DNA from: Phocaeicola salanitronis DSM 18170
GTDB lineage: Bacteria; Bacteroidota; Bacteroidia; Bacteroidales; Bacteroidaceae
Assembly: GCF_000190575.1 (NCBI RefSeq)
Contig: NC_015164.1
Coordinates: 4,116,001 to 4,180,000, forward strand
Reading direction: 5' to 3'
DNA length: 64,000 nucleotides
In this document: positions 55,972-64,000 of the stretch, one piece after another
Layout: each line of letters opens with the position of its first letter
Position numbering within the stretch: position 1 is the stretch's first letter
Position numbers and translations under genes: made by a program
The notes under the pieces: model-generated
Database searches by the model: none
The model's input: the letters and a program-made list of their open reading frames with translations, nothing else
What the model was told of the DNA's origin: nothing

Positions 55972-56352
55972 ATGGCTGAAAAGACAAGATACTCTGACGC
56001 AGAACTCGAGGAATTCCGCGCTATTATCATGGAGAAACTTCAGCTCGCCGAGCGCGACTATGAAAAATTGAAAAGCAGTATCATGAATACGGACGGCAAC
56101 GATACGGACGATACTTCGCCCACCTATAAGGTGCTGGAGGAAGGTGCCAACACGTTGTCGAAAGAAGAGACAACCCGCCTGGCAGCCCGTCAGCTGAAGT
56201 TCATCCAGAACTTGCGTGCCGCATTGGTACGTATCGAAAACAAGACGTACGGCATTTGTCGCGAGACGGGGAAGCTGATTCCGAAAGAAAGGTTGCGTGC
56301 CGTGCCTCATGCCACGCTGAGCATTGAGGCAAAGCAGCACGGAGTAAAATAA
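55972..56352 (+). CDS. DksA/TraR-like protein lacking zinc cysteines
   Basis: A 126-residue DksA/TraR-family coiled-coil protein. The coiled-coil tip is near SSIMNTDGNDTDDTSPTYKV and the family fold continues through RIENKTYGICRETGKLIPKE and RLRAVPHATLSIEAKQ. In the family the C-terminal zinc finger has four Cys (CxxC...CxxC); here they read Cys, Thr, Ser, Ala, so it cannot bind zinc in the usual way. It probably binds RNA polymerase like zinc-free DksA variants. Placed between ileS and lspA, a conserved Bacteroidetes order. Confidence 0.85.
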   Translation: MAEKTRYSDAELEEFRAIIMEKLQLAERDYEKLKSSIMNTDGNDTDDTSPTYKVLEEGANTLSKEETTRLAARQLKFIQNLRAALVRIENKTYGICRETGKLIPKERLRAVPHATLSIEAKQHGVK

Positions 56353-56373
56353 ATGGTTGAGTCGGCAAGGTAT

Positions 56374-56460
56374 CGGTTGACAAGGTGACAAGGTTTTAAG
56401 ATAGAAAGATAAAATGTCTGAAAGAACCTTGTCAGCTTGTCAACTCGTTACTTGTCACCT
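56374..56460. repeat. TTGACAAGGTGACAAGG inverted repeat
   Basis: Left TTGACAAGGTGACAAGGTT and right AACCTTGTCAGCTTGTCAA enclose about 35 bp and extend to ACTTGTCACCT. It fills the gap between the DksA-like gene and lspA. Confidence 0.7.
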
Positions 56461-56476
56461 ATAATATAGTGGATAG

Positions 56477-57121
56477 ATGAAGAAGATTCTGACGCAAGGG
56501 CGTCTGGCGGCTTTAATTGTTGTATTGGTATTAGTCATCGATCAGGTAATCAAGATTTGTGTAAAGACAGGCATGTACTTGCACGAGCATATCCGTATCA
56601 CCGATTGGTTTTACATCTTTTTTACGGAGAATAACGGGATGGCTTTCGGTATGGAATTCCTTCCCAAGATTTTCCTGACTTTATTCCGGATTGTGGCGGT
56701 ATGCTTTATCACGTGGTATCTGTATAAGCTGACCCATAGGGAGGAGAAACTGAAGACAGGCTATGTCGTATGCCTGGCATTCATCCTTGCGGGAGCGTTG
56801 GGAAACATTATTGATTGTGTTTTCTACGGTGAAGTGTTCAGTGCAAGCACTTCCTATTCGGTTGCCCAATGGGTTCCGATGGGTGAGGGGTATGCCGATT
56901 GGCTGCATGGGAAAGTGGTCGATATGTTTTATTTCCCGATTATTGATACCTATTGGCCCGAGTGGATGCCCTTTTGTGGAGGCGAACATTTCATATTCTT
57001 TAGTCCTATATTCAATTTTGCCGATGCCTCCATCAGTTGTGGCATGATTGCCCTGTTGATTTTCTATAGCCATACCTTGGGGCTGGAGTTTCAGAAAAAA
57101 GAAGAAGTAAAGCAAAAGTAA
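56477..57121 (+). CDS. lspA: Lipoprotein signal peptidase
   Basis: A 214-residue signal peptidase II that cleaves prolipoprotein signal peptides in the inner membrane. Four membrane helices are visible (AALIVVLVLVIDQVIKI, IFLTLFRIVAVCFITWYL, VVCLAFILAGALGNIIDCVF, ASISCGMIALLIFYSHT). Catalytic aspartates lie in ALGNIIDCVF and FNFADASIS, with NNGMAFGM as the family's conserved NxGxAFG. It is about 50 residues longer than the Escherichia enzyme owing to the loop SASTSYSVAQWVPMGEGYAD onward. Followed 3 bp later by the DUF4296 gene. Confidence 0.93.
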   Translation: MKKILTQGRLAALIVVLVLVIDQVIKICVKTGMYLHEHIRITDWFYIFFTENNGMAFGMEFLPKIFLTLFRIVAVCFITWYLYKLTHREEKLKTGYVVCLAFILAGALGNIIDCVFYGEVFSASTSYSVAQWVPMGEGYADWLHGKVVDMFYFPIIDTYWPEWMPFCGGEHFIFFSPIFNFADASISCGMIALLIFYSHTLGLEFQKKEEVKQK

Positions 57122-57124
57122 GTC

Positions 57125-58030
57125 ATGAAGAGGAAAGCGTTGTATACAGTGATTGCCTTAGGGCTTTTGTCCGCGTGCGGAAAGAAGATTCCCGATGATA
57201 TCATCCAGCCGGATGCAATGGAAAGCTTGTTGTATGATTATCATTTGGCTTCTACCATGAGTGCTTCGCTTCCTTATAACGAGACGTACAAGAAAGACGC
57301 TTATTTGGATTATGTTTTCCAAAAGCATCAGGTGACCGAGGCCGAGTTTGACTCGTCGATGGTATGGTATACCCGCCATACCGAGGAATTGGCTACGATT
57401 TACAAGAATCTGAAAGAACGCTTGGGGCGTGAGGAGAAACAGATGAAGGAACAGGTGGCAAGGCGGGATAATCAGATTGATGTATCTATGTCGGGCGATA
57501 CGGTTGATGTATGGCAGGACCGTACGCTGTATTGGCTTTCCGCTTCTTCATTGACCAACAAGCTTGTATTCGACTTAAAAACCGATACGACGTTTAAGCC
57601 TCAGGATGCGATGGAACTTCAGGCTGATTTCCATTTTATACCTTCGAAAGCGGCATCAGGGCAAGCGGTTATGGCACTCAATTTTTATTTTGATAATGAC
57701 AGCGTACAAGGTTTGACCCGCATTGTAACCCGTTCGGGTAAGCAACGTTTGTATCTGCGTCCGGATTCGTCGTTTACCATTCAAAGCATTAGCGGATTTA
57801 TTTATTATTCGAACGAAAAGCATCCGGATGTATCTTTGTTGATTGATGATATTCATCTCACCCGTTATCATAATCAGGGGAAACCGGAAGAGTCTTCCGG
57901 TACGGAAAAAGCGGTAAAGGATACCGTGGATTCGGATGGGCAGGTTCAAAAGCCGATAGAGAAAGAAAATGTAAGGACTATCGACAGCAAGCAAATGCAG
58001 CCCATGCGGAAAATGGAGAACCGGAAATGA
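57125..58030 (+). CDS. DUF4296-type lipoprotein
   Basis: A 301-residue lipoprotein (signal TVIALGLLSACGKKIPDDII, lipobox LLSAC). Residues about 20-115 match the DUF4296 pattern (AMESLLYDYHLASTMSAS, FQKHQVTEAEFDSSMVWYTR). The rest is a beta-rich domain (VFDLKTDTTFKPQDAMELQA) and a charged tail. The ATGA overlap with the next gene and 3-bp spacing to lspA make an operon. Position after lspA is conserved in gut Bacteroides; function unknown. Confidence 0.85.
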   Translation: MKRKALYTVIALGLLSACGKKIPDDIIQPDAMESLLYDYHLASTMSASLPYNETYKKDAYLDYVFQKHQVTEAEFDSSMVWYTRHTEELATIYKNLKERLGREEKQMKEQVARRDNQIDVSMSGDTVDVWQDRTLYWLSASSLTNKLVFDLKTDTTFKPQDAMELQADFHFIPSKAASGQAVMALNFYFDNDSVQGLTRIVTRSGKQRLYLRPDSSFTIQSISGFIYYSNEKHPDVSLLIDDIHLTRYHNQGKPEESSGTEKAVKDTVDSDGQVQKPIEKENVRTIDSKQMQPMRKMENRK

Positions 58031-58359
58031 GACGGATAGCGGCGCATCGTATTTATCTTTTGCCTCAGGCGGAATGGGTATCCGCATCGGTAATCGAGTT
58101 GGACGAAACCGGAGAAGTTATCCGTGTATTGCCTTTAGCTGAAGAAACGGCGCATACCGAATGGCTGTCGGGGGTGCTTATCGTATCTCCTTTCCCGCTT
58201 ATACGGGAGTGTCGGGAAGATTTTCAGGCTTTCTTGCACCGCATTACGCGGCAAGCCGGGGCGTATGAAGCCGGCGCTTCATGCCGTGCTTACCGCGTTT
58301 TATCCTCTTCTTCTGAATTCAGCGCATACGATTGCGGTAGCTATCGCTACATTCAATGA
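58027..58359 (+). CDS. Unknown small protein after DUF4296 gene
   Basis: A 110-residue protein starting inside the previous stop (ATGA). The first half is beta-like (IYLLPQAEWVSASVIELDET, GEVIRVLPLAEETAHTEWLS) and the second helical (FQAFLHRITRQAGAYEAG). No family recognised. Its last 60 bp overlap the 3' end of the convergent RNA methyltransferase gene; both frames remain plausible since they are on opposite strands. Confidence 0.65.
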   Translation: MRRIAAHRIYLLPQAEWVSASVIELDETGEVIRVLPLAEETAHTEWLSGVLIVSPFPLIRECREDFQAFLHRITRQAGAYEAGASCRAYRVLSSSSEFSAYDCGSYRYIQ

Positions 58360-59055
58360 TTCACTGGTGGATCTTCCTTGCGGGTAATTGGGAATGAACA
58401 GGCGATGTGTGATGCATTGGGCTATCGGGGTGCTGATGCCATTCCCTTCGTTTCCCATGATGATAATGCCATGATTTTCTAAGTTTTCTCCGTATATATC
58501 TTTCCCGTTTAGGAATGTTCCGAACAACGGTATATCCTGAGCAGAGGCGGACCGGATAAATTCCGGCAGGTTGCAATAATGGAATTGTACCCGTGCGATG
58601 GCGCCCATGGTGGCTTGCACTGTTTTGGGGTTATAGATGTCGGCAGTACCTTGGGAACAAAATACGTGTTCAATGCCAAACCAATCGGCTATTCGGGCAA
58701 TGGTGCCCACATTTCCGGGGTCTTGTACATCGTCCAACGCCAGGCATAGCGAGTGTGCAGCGGTGTTTATATTCCACTCATATACGGGTTGCTCGAAGAC
58801 AGCCAGTACTTCTTGCGGGTTTTTCTGGAGGCTGATGCGTGTAAGCTCTTCTTCGCTTACTTCGAAAATTTCTTCGGCATGCAAATGCGGATGCCGGTCA
58901 AGCCAGGCTTTTGTTCCCGCGACGATCCGGCAAGGAAAATGTCCCAACAGTTCTTCTACCAGTTTGTAGCCTTCCGCAAGAAAAGCTTGTTCTTCTTTCC
59001 GGTTCTTTTTCAACTCCAGTGAATGGATGTATTTTATCTTGTTTTTACTGAGCAT
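58300..59055 (-). CDS. TrmH/SpoU-family RNA methyltransferase
   Basis: A 251-residue SPOUT methyltransferase for 2'-O-methylation of rRNA or tRNA. The N-terminal substrate-binding part is KNKIKYIHSLELKKNRKEEQ with AFLAEGYKLVEELL; SAM-binding knot motifs are LALDDVQDPGNVGTIARIAD, IIIMGNEGNGIS and STSESLNVAIATAIVCAEFR. Length and build fit the family. It is convergent with the 110-residue gene and divergent from the TamA-like gene. Confidence 0.92.
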   Translation of the reverse strand: MLSKNKIKYIHSLELKKNRKEEQAFLAEGYKLVEELLGHFPCRIVAGTKAWLDRHPHLHAEEIFEVSEEELTRISLQKNPQEVLAVFEQPVYEWNINTAAHSLCLALDDVQDPGNVGTIARIADWFGIEHVFCSQGTADIYNPKTVQATMGAIARVQFHYCNLPEFIRSASAQDIPLFGTFLNGKDIYGENLENHGIIIMGNEGNGISTPIAQCITHRLFIPNYPQGRSTSESLNVAIATAIVCAEFRRRG

Positions 59056-59121
59056 GTCGGTTTTCTTCTAAAAATACCAAATATTCTGAGCAAAGCTAAG
59101 AAGATATTTTCAATAATTGCC

Positions 59122-59129
59122 TATCTTTG
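59122..59129 (+). promoter_or_regulatory. -7 box of TamA/BamA-like gene
   Basis: TATCTTTG; predicted start about 59136. This excludes the TTG start at 59127 and supports the ATG at 59160. Confidence 0.55.
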
Positions 59130-59159
59130 TCGAATAAATTTGCATTGTCTTCCTTTAAT

Positions 59160-61475
59160 ATGAACAAACCGCTTGCGATATTAATTCTGTTGGCTTTTCT
59201 CGTCTTGATGTTGGCTGGATGTTCGGTCAGCAAATTCATTCCGGAGGGAAGTTATTTGTTGGACAATGTGAAGATAGAATCGGATAATAAGGAAATCAAG
59301 CCTTCTCAAATGAATCTGTATGTACGTCAGAAATCCAATGCCAAATGGTTTAGTCTGGTAAAGCTTCCCATGTATATTTATGGTGCATCGGGGCTGGACT
59401 CAACCAAGTGGATTAACCGTTTTTGGCGTAAGATTGGTGAGGCTCCGGTGATTTACGACCCTGTTTTAGCCGAGGAAACCCGGAGCGAAATGGAGAAGGC
59501 GGTGCAGAATATGGGATATATGGGGGCATCAGTCGGCTTGCAGGAGGTGTCGGACGGAAACCGCATGAAGGTGTATTATACGGTCCGTTCAGGCGAACCG
59601 TATGTGGTAGAACGCTTGGCGTATGATATCTCGGATGCGAAAATAGCTGATTATTTGGCTAAAGATCCGGTACGTGCTGGTTTGTACGAAGGCATGCGGT
59701 TTGATGTGAATGTGCTTGATGCCGAACGTCAGCGTATTACCCAGTACCTGCAGAATCAGGGATATTACCGTTTCAATAAAGATTTCATCACTTATCAGGC
59801 AGATACGATGCTGAATACGCATAAGGTAGATTTGACCTTGAAGCTCCTTCCATACCGGCGCACAAAGGAAGACTTGCCCCAACCGCACCGCCAATATACG
59901 CTTCGGAATGTAAATTATGTATTGGATGCTGATTTCTCTGAGTTGTCCGAAGATGCCTTGCGCGGGCTGGATTCGATAAGTTCCGGCGGTACAGGCGTGT
60001 TTTATAAAGGAAAGCCTTTTTTACGTCCCAAAGTGTTGACTGATTGTAATTATTTGATTCCCGGAAATTTATATCGTAATCGGAATGTGCAGAACACTTA
60101 TTCTGCATTGGGGCGTTTGTCTATCTTAAAATATTCGAATATCCGGTTTAATGAGGTGGCATTGCCGGGCGATTCCACCCGGCTGGATGCTTACATTTTT
60201 CTTTCGAAGAACAAGAATAAGGCTTTATCGTTCGAGATAGAGGGTACCAATTCTGCCGGAGACCTGGGGGCGGCGGCATCCGTCTCTTTTACCCATCGCA
60301 ATCTGTTCAAAGGCTCGGAGGCTTTTACTCTTGAGCTTCGAGGGGCATACGAGGCGGTAAGCGGACTGGAAGGGTATGCCAACAGCCATTACATGGAATA
60401 CGGTATAGAGAGCAGCTTGAACTTTCCGGAGTTCATGTTCCCGTTTTTGTCTTCTGATTTCAAGCGGCGTATTCGGGCTACTTCTGAGGTAAGTGTGAAA
60501 TATAATTGGCAGATTCGTCCTGAATTTGAACGTACACTGGCTGCTGCTGCCTGGAGTTACCGCTGGACTCGGAGAGGGAAAGCTACGCATCGGTTTGATT
60601 TGCTCGATATTAACTATATCTATATGCCCTATACGTCGGAGGCGTTCAATGCCTATTTGGACCGTATGGATCAGATAAATCCTTTGCTGCGGCATAGTTA
60701 TGAGGATTTGTTTATCATCCGTTTGGGATATACTTATACTTACAATAGCGTCGGGGGGAATGCGATAAATGCAGCCAAGCACAATTCATATTCCATCCGT
60801 TTTAATATTGAAGAGTCGGGTAATTTGCTTTATGGCCTTTCCAAGCTGGTACATAAGAAACCCCGATACGGTGATGCTTATCAATTGGCGAATATTGATT
60901 TTGCACAGTATGTAAAGATGGACATTGATTTTGCCAAGAATTTTGTGATTGATGAACGTAACTCATTGGTGTTTCATGCAGGATTGGGTATTGCCTGTCC
61001 GTATGGGAATTCGAAAAGCTTGCCTTTCGAGAAACTTTATTTTTCAGGTGGAGCCAATAGTGTGCGTGGTTGGCGGGTCCGTTCTTTAGGTCCCGGTTCG
61101 TATCGGGGCGACGGGAATACGATTGATTATGTTAATCATACAGGAGATATAAAGCTTGATTTGAATGTGGAGTACCGCACATACCTGTTCTGGAAACTGA
61201 ATGGAGCAGTTTTTATTGATGCCGGAAATGTGTGGAACATCCGTTCTCAAGGAACGCAAACTGAGGGTGTGTTTAAGTTTAACCGTTTTTATAAACAGTT
61301 GGCTGTATCTTATGGATTGGGAATCCGGTTCGATTTGGATTTCTTGATTTTACGTTTCGATGGAGGAATGAAAGCTATAAATCCGATGTACACGGGGAGA
61401 GACCGCTATCCGATTGTTTCGCCTGATTTTGGGCGGGATTTTGCTTTTCATTTTGCTGTCGGTTATCCGTTCTGA
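59160..61475 (+). CDS. TamA/BamA-like outer-membrane assembly lipoprotein
   Basis: A 771-residue protein starting MNKPLAILILLAFLVLMLAG with lipobox LMLAGC. POTRA-like domains lie at about 30-330 (EEPVIYDPVLAEETRSEMEK-type region around ETRSEMEKAVQNMGYMGASV, then RITQYLQNQGYYRFNKDFIT), and the C-terminal half is a 16-strand barrel of the surface-antigen (BamA/TamA) family with FSGGANSVRGWRVRSLGPGS, the VRGW-type L6 motif. It ends in GYPF. A lipidated TamA-like protein is typical of Bacteroidetes. Role: insertion of outer-membrane proteins or related transport, inferred from family. Confidence 0.88.
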   Translation: MNKPLAILILLAFLVLMLAGCSVSKFIPEGSYLLDNVKIESDNKEIKPSQMNLYVRQKSNAKWFSLVKLPMYIYGASGLDSTKWINRFWRKIGEAPVIYDPVLAEETRSEMEKAVQNMGYMGASVGLQEVSDGNRMKVYYTVRSGEPYVVERLAYDISDAKIADYLAKDPVRAGLYEGMRFDVNVLDAERQRITQYLQNQGYYRFNKDFITYQADTMLNTHKVDLTLKLLPYRRTKEDLPQPHRQYTLRNVNYVLDADFSELSEDALRGLDSISSGGTGVFYKGKPFLRPKVLTDCNYLIPGNLYRNRNVQNTYSALGRLSILKYSNIRFNEVALPGDSTRLDAYIFLSKNKNKALSFEIEGTNSAGDLGAAASVSFTHRNLFKGSEAFTLELRGAYEAVSGLEGYANSHYMEYGIESSLNFPEFMFPFLSSDFKRRIRATSEVSVKYNWQIRPEFERTLAAAAWSYRWTRRGKATHRFDLLDINYIYMPYTSEAFNAYLDRMDQINPLLRHSYEDLFIIRLGYTYTYNSVGGNAINAAKHNSYSIRFNIEESGNLLYGLSKLVHKKPRYGDAYQLANIDFAQYVKMDIDFAKNFVIDERNSLVFHAGLGIACPYGNSKSLPFEKLYFSGGANSVRGWRVRSLGPGSYRGDGNTIDYVNHTGDIKLDLNVEYRTYLFWKLNGAVFIDAGNVWNIRSQGTQTEGVFKFNRFYKQLAVSYGLGIRFDLDFLILRFDGGMKAINPMYTGRDRYPIVSPDFGRDFAFHFAVGYPF

Positions 61476-61496
61476 TTATATAAAAATGAAGATAAA

Positions 61497-61748
61497 ATGA
61501 AAGAATACAAAAGGCATTTATACACAGAAGAAGATTTAAAAGCACTATTCCAATGGTTTGATAATCAGGATTTGCCTGCTAACATGCAATTGGATAAGAG
61601 TACTTATATTCCTGATTTGCAGACTACATTAAAATATTTGAAATTGCAAGCGGAGAATTACCGTGAAACCCAAAGAATGCAAGGATGCATAACTTTGTTG
61701 GAGCGTATTAAAGCGAAGCTGGAGGGAAATGAGAGGAATGAGGAATGA
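61497..61748 (+). CDS. Small helical protein (DUF6965-like)
   Basis: An 83-residue protein: RHLYTEEDLKALFQWFDNQD then LPANMQLDKSTYIPDLQTTL and LKLQAENYRETQRMQGCITL. The pattern of LF-WF with LP-xQLD-x-x-T-I-x-DL resembles a DUF6965-type family of Bacteroidetes; assignment tentative. It lies 21 bp after the TamA-like gene and ends within an inverted repeat. Confidence 0.7.
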   Translation: MKEYKRHLYTEEDLKALFQWFDNQDLPANMQLDKSTYIPDLQTTLKYLKLQAENYRETQRMQGCITLLERIKAKLEGNERNEE

Positions 61749-61797
61749 AGAAGTGTAGCCATTCGCTCATTCTTCATTCATCATTTATCATTTTCAA
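61737..61797. repeat. GAATGAGGAATGAAGAA inverted repeat
   Basis: Left GAATGAGGAATGAAGAA and right TTCTTCATTCATCATTTATC form a hairpin between convergent genes; related to 11672 and 28488. Likely a shared terminator. Confidence 0.65.
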
Positions 61798-62419
61798 TGT
61801 TTTTCACTTGCCCTTCTTCCGCATTGTCCGGGTCAATGTTGTAGACCGGTCTTGACTGAGGTATCGTAAAGTCTTTATCCGCGAAAAGCTCGGCAAGCCC
61901 GGATATTTGTTTCAGGCGCAAAAGTTCATCGCGGTCCATACCGATGTTTTTCATAATCCATTGGTCGCTCATGCCTGCTTTGTCTAATTCTGAAACAATA
62001 TGCGACATGAGGTCTACGTTATGCGTTCCTCGTGCACGATTGTGGCGAATGGTCGATCCCATCCGGTTGGATAAATCCTTGTCAATGACTACCACGGGCA
62101 ACATGCCTTTTTCACGTTCATAAATGCGTTTGGATTTTTTAAGAACGGTATAGCGGTGAAACCCGTCTACAATGATGTATTTGTCATTATTGTGGTCGTA
62201 ATAGCATACACACGGCATGGTGAATCCGTCTTCCCAGATAGAAAGTTCCAGCAGTTTCATTTCAGGAGGAGCTACCACATTCGGGTTATAATCGTTTGCG
62301 CATACTTTTTCTATCGGTACGGCTATTACGTTATATACGGGGCTTTTATATTCTTGTTTTTGTTCTTGCTCTTGTTCGGGAAACAATTCCAGTGTTTCTT
62401 CTTTTTTCTTCATCTCCAA
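61781..62419 (-). CDS. ParB-like protein, IbrB-type
   Basis: A 212-residue protein with a ParB N-terminal domain: VPIEKVCANDYNPNVVAPPE, CYYDHNNDKYIIVDGFHRYT, RMGSTIRHNRARGTHNVDLM then a helical segment GMSDQWIMKNIGMDRDELLR. In the family such domains bind or hydrolyse nucleotides; next to a DUF3440 PAPS-reductase-like gene this is the IbrB partner. Its start overlaps the end of the upstream gene by 10 bp. Small and no C-terminal ParB dimer domain. Confidence 0.85.
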   Translation of the reverse strand: MEMKKKEETLELFPEQEQEQKQEYKSPVYNVIAVPIEKVCANDYNPNVVAPPEMKLLELSIWEDGFTMPCVCYYDHNNDKYIIVDGFHRYTVLKKSKRIYEREKGMLPVVVIDKDLSNRMGSTIRHNRARGTHNVDLMSHIVSELDKAGMSDQWIMKNIGMDRDELLRLKQISGLAELFADKDFTIPQSRPVYNIDPDNAEEGQVKNIENDK

Positions 62420-63711
62420 ATGTGTTTATAGTTTTCCATTATTTTGTTCTTTTTACTGATTTCTTCCTTTGTCGGCGAAAAGCCCATATATTTGCATGCA
62501 TGGTCGTTGCGCAGGATGCAGATACACATTCGCTTGTAAGTTGGTATTTCTTTGAATTCAGCGATGTCAATGTCTTCTAAATAATCCATTCGTACAGGAT
62601 GCTTGGTGGTTTTATAGTTGCTTTTATCGACAATTTCAATAGGAATTTTAGCGTCAATCAGTTTCTGAATGACTTCGTTGCTCAGACAGCCTCCTTTGGT
62701 CCGCCAAAATTTGATACTTACGTCCAGGCGGCGTAAATATCCGTTCCGTGTTTCTTCAGGAAGGGTGGAAAGAAGGAAGAACATGAAGGATTTCCACGTA
62801 TATCCTTTCGGAAGTTTGATGCGATGGCGGGCTGTTGCATGGCTGCTTCCATAGATAGCGGCAAAGTTCACTCCATTTACACGCCCTATCATACGTCCCC
62901 ATGTATTGGGATCGATGGCTTTATAAAGAGCCAGACTTTCGATGGCTTCGCTGATAAACGGACTTGCTACACGCATGCGTTCGATGCTTACGCCTGCTTT
63001 GTAATAAAGGTCGTATAAATGATTATAATCCCATTTGAATTTGCCGTTGGCAACCCATACATCGGTCGTACGCCAGTCGTATATCGGGTATGCATTATAA
63101 ATGTCATTATTGATTTTGCATGTCCAGATATAACGGTGATATAAAAGTACTTTGGGAGTTTGGTAAATGCACCGCCAGCGGTTGAAACTTTCTTGTGTGC
63201 GGATGCCTACCAAGCAACAGGTACGTGACGCTTTTTTCTTTCGATGGAGCCAGTCGGCAAAATAAATCTGGAAATCATAGTCCCACATATCCTGCTTGAA
63301 TCCGGGAAAATTGTCTGCGGTCATGGCATACTTCGGCAGTTCGCGTACCCACATGTCTTTTTTATCTTCTTCCCATGGACGCCAATAGGATTGATACATT
63401 GAAGTGCTGGTAGCCACACGGAACGGTACGCATATCCGGTATATTTCCAGTATGTCTTTGTTTGCTTCAAAGATGCGGTCTACATAGTCGATAGTCATCT
63501 TGTATTGCACTTCGTAGTCCATGTGGTAGACGCCTATTTTTCGGTTTAGCTTGTGCTTCCGTATGTAATCGATGCACATATTCAGCAATATTCCGCTGTC
63601 TTTTCCTCCTGAGAAAGAGACGTAGATATTGTCAAATTCCTTGAAGATGATGTCAAGCCGTTCTTGTGCCAGTTCGTACACGTTTTTAGTTATGGGTTGT
63701 TCTTTCTTCAT
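62410..63711 (-). CDS. PAPS-reductase-like DUF3440 protein, IbrA-type
   Basis: A 433-residue protein with an adenine-nucleotide alpha-hydrolase (PAPS reductase/ATP-PPase) domain. The PP-loop is VSFSGGKDSGILLNM at about residues 33-47; NAYPIYDWRTTDVWVANGKF and RTCCLVGIRTQESFNRWR are further landmarks of the DUF3440/IbrA family. Cysteines near the C-terminus (MCICILRNDHACKYMGF) are notable. IbrA together with IbrB is known in Escherichia to raise expression of immunoglobulin-binding surface proteins; mechanism unknown. Tightly linked to a GNAT gene upstream (ATGA overlap) and the ParB-like gene downstream. Confidence 0.88.
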   Translation of the reverse strand: MKKEQPITKNVYELAQERLDIIFKEFDNIYVSFSGGKDSGILLNMCIDYIRKHKLNRKIGVYHMDYEVQYKMTIDYVDRIFEANKDILEIYRICVPFRVATSTSMYQSYWRPWEEDKKDMWVRELPKYAMTADNFPGFKQDMWDYDFQIYFADWLHRKKKASRTCCLVGIRTQESFNRWRCIYQTPKVLLYHRYIWTCKINNDIYNAYPIYDWRTTDVWVANGKFKWDYNHLYDLYYKAGVSIERMRVASPFISEAIESLALYKAIDPNTWGRMIGRVNGVNFAAIYGSSHATARHRIKLPKGYTWKSFMFFLLSTLPEETRNGYLRRLDVSIKFWRTKGGCLSNEVIQKLIDAKIPIEIVDKSNYKTTKHPVRMDYLEDIDIAEFKEIPTYKRMCICILRNDHACKYMGFSPTKEEISKKNKIMENYKHIWR

Positions 63712-64000
63712 TTAGTTTTCTGCATTTTGAGGTAAAGTTTCCATTCTTTGGTTGTGGTGAACCCTTGTTCTTTGAATAAGGCAGCGTGTCGTGTTTGTAC
63801 CAATGCGGTCAGTTGCGGCATGTCTTTGGTCATATTTTGCCATACGGCTTCTATTAACCGGTTGAGGATTTCATTGTGTCCTTCTTGTTGTACATAGTAG
63901 TTATTGATGGACGTTTCGTGGCTTTTGTATTCAAGAGGAATAAAGCCTACGGTTTCATCATTCGCTTCATTTACGGCTATGTACCATTCAAAGTTTTTCC
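63708..64000 (-). CDS. GNAT-type acetyltransferase, partial (C-terminal part)
   Basis: The minus strand from the window end encodes at least 97 residues: NFEWYIAVNEANDETVGFIP, then NNYYVQQGHNEILNRLIEAV, TALVQTRHAALFKEQGFTTT and KEWKLYLKMQK. The alternation of strand, helix, strand and A-L-F-K-E-Q-G-F-T-T-T-K-E-W-K (the GNAT C-terminal beta6-alpha4-beta7 pattern) supports a GNAT acetyltransferase; the N-terminus lies outside the window. Its stop overlaps the start of the IbrA-type gene (ATGA), so they are translationally coupled. Confidence 0.75.
   Translation of the reverse strand, partial: KNFEWYIAVNEANDETVGFIPLEYKSHETSINNYYVQQEGHNEILNRLIEAVWQNMTKDMPQLTALVQTRHAALFKEQGFTTTKEWKLYLKMQKTK

Overview
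The window looks like the chromosome of a gut Bacteroidales bacterium, most likely Bacteroides or Phocaeicola. The evidence is the gene content (two S46 dipeptidyl-peptidases, fimbrillin genes, DUF4369/DUF4296/DUF5053-type proteins, a TPR-transmembrane-HTH signalling protein, a PcfK-like fragment) and many start-proximal elements fitting the Bacteroidetes promoter -7 box TAnnTTTG, in one or two cases with an upstream TTTG. No species call can be made from the sequence alone.

Layout. 0-3.2 kb: secreted GH2 beta-galactosidase with a strong terminator. 3.4-10.3 kb: AT-rich accessory block holding a possible PD-(D/E)XK-like protein, a frameshifted second nuclease-like gene, a tight four-gene cluster (beta-CASP-type metallo-beta-lactamase hydrolase, calcineurin-like phosphoesterase, two tandem paralogues of unknown function) and a further unknown gene with a MITE-like element inserted just upstream. 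10.3-14 kb: YihY membrane protein, RNase P RNA, HtrA protease. 14-15.6 kb: dense nested palindromes around a DUF4369 lipoprotein. 15.7-20.1 kb: DPP7-like and DPP11-like peptidases. 20.3-28.5 kb: tRNA-Thr, a long PurF-type amidotransferase, a GH43 protein, two tiny membrane proteins, carA and carB. 28.6-33.2 kb: hexuronate/KDG catabolism (UxaA, LacI-type regulator, KDG kinase, KDPG aldolase) around a bidirectional promoter region with a clear operator candidate. 33.3-34.3 kb: repeat nest with a REP-associated transposase remnant. 34.4-37.8 kb: TPR signalling protein and small proteins of unknown function.

37.9-45.8 kb: fimbrial locus. A membrane-embedded AraC-type regulator is followed by a promoter candidate, a (AC)12 microsatellite, an intrinsic terminator, then five secreted/lipoprotein genes (EP-repeat lipoprotein, three fimbrillin-like subunits, a repeat-rich adhesin-like protein). 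45.8-47.1 kb: remnant of a conjugative or plasmid-type element ending in a truncated PcfK-like gene. 48-50.6 kb: two outer-membrane beta-barrels, a DUF5053 protein and a candidate small RNA. 50.6-61.5 kb: mostly core genes (AEC transporter, HicAB toxin-antitoxin, IleS, zinc-less DksA-like protein, LspA, RNA methyltransferase, a TamA/BamA-like lipoprotein). 61.5-64 kb: an IbrA/IbrB-like pair co-transcribed with a GNAT acetyltransferase that runs off the window.

The most interesting signals are: the microsatellite plus terminator in the fimbrial leader; the 194-bp MITE-like family (three copies) with conserved ends and conserved reading frame; the intergenic inverted repeats sitting between functionally paired genes; the unexplained MBL-phosphoesterase-paralogue cluster; and the GNAT-IbrA-IbrB operon. 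No CRISPR array, rRNA operon or intact insertion sequence was seen.
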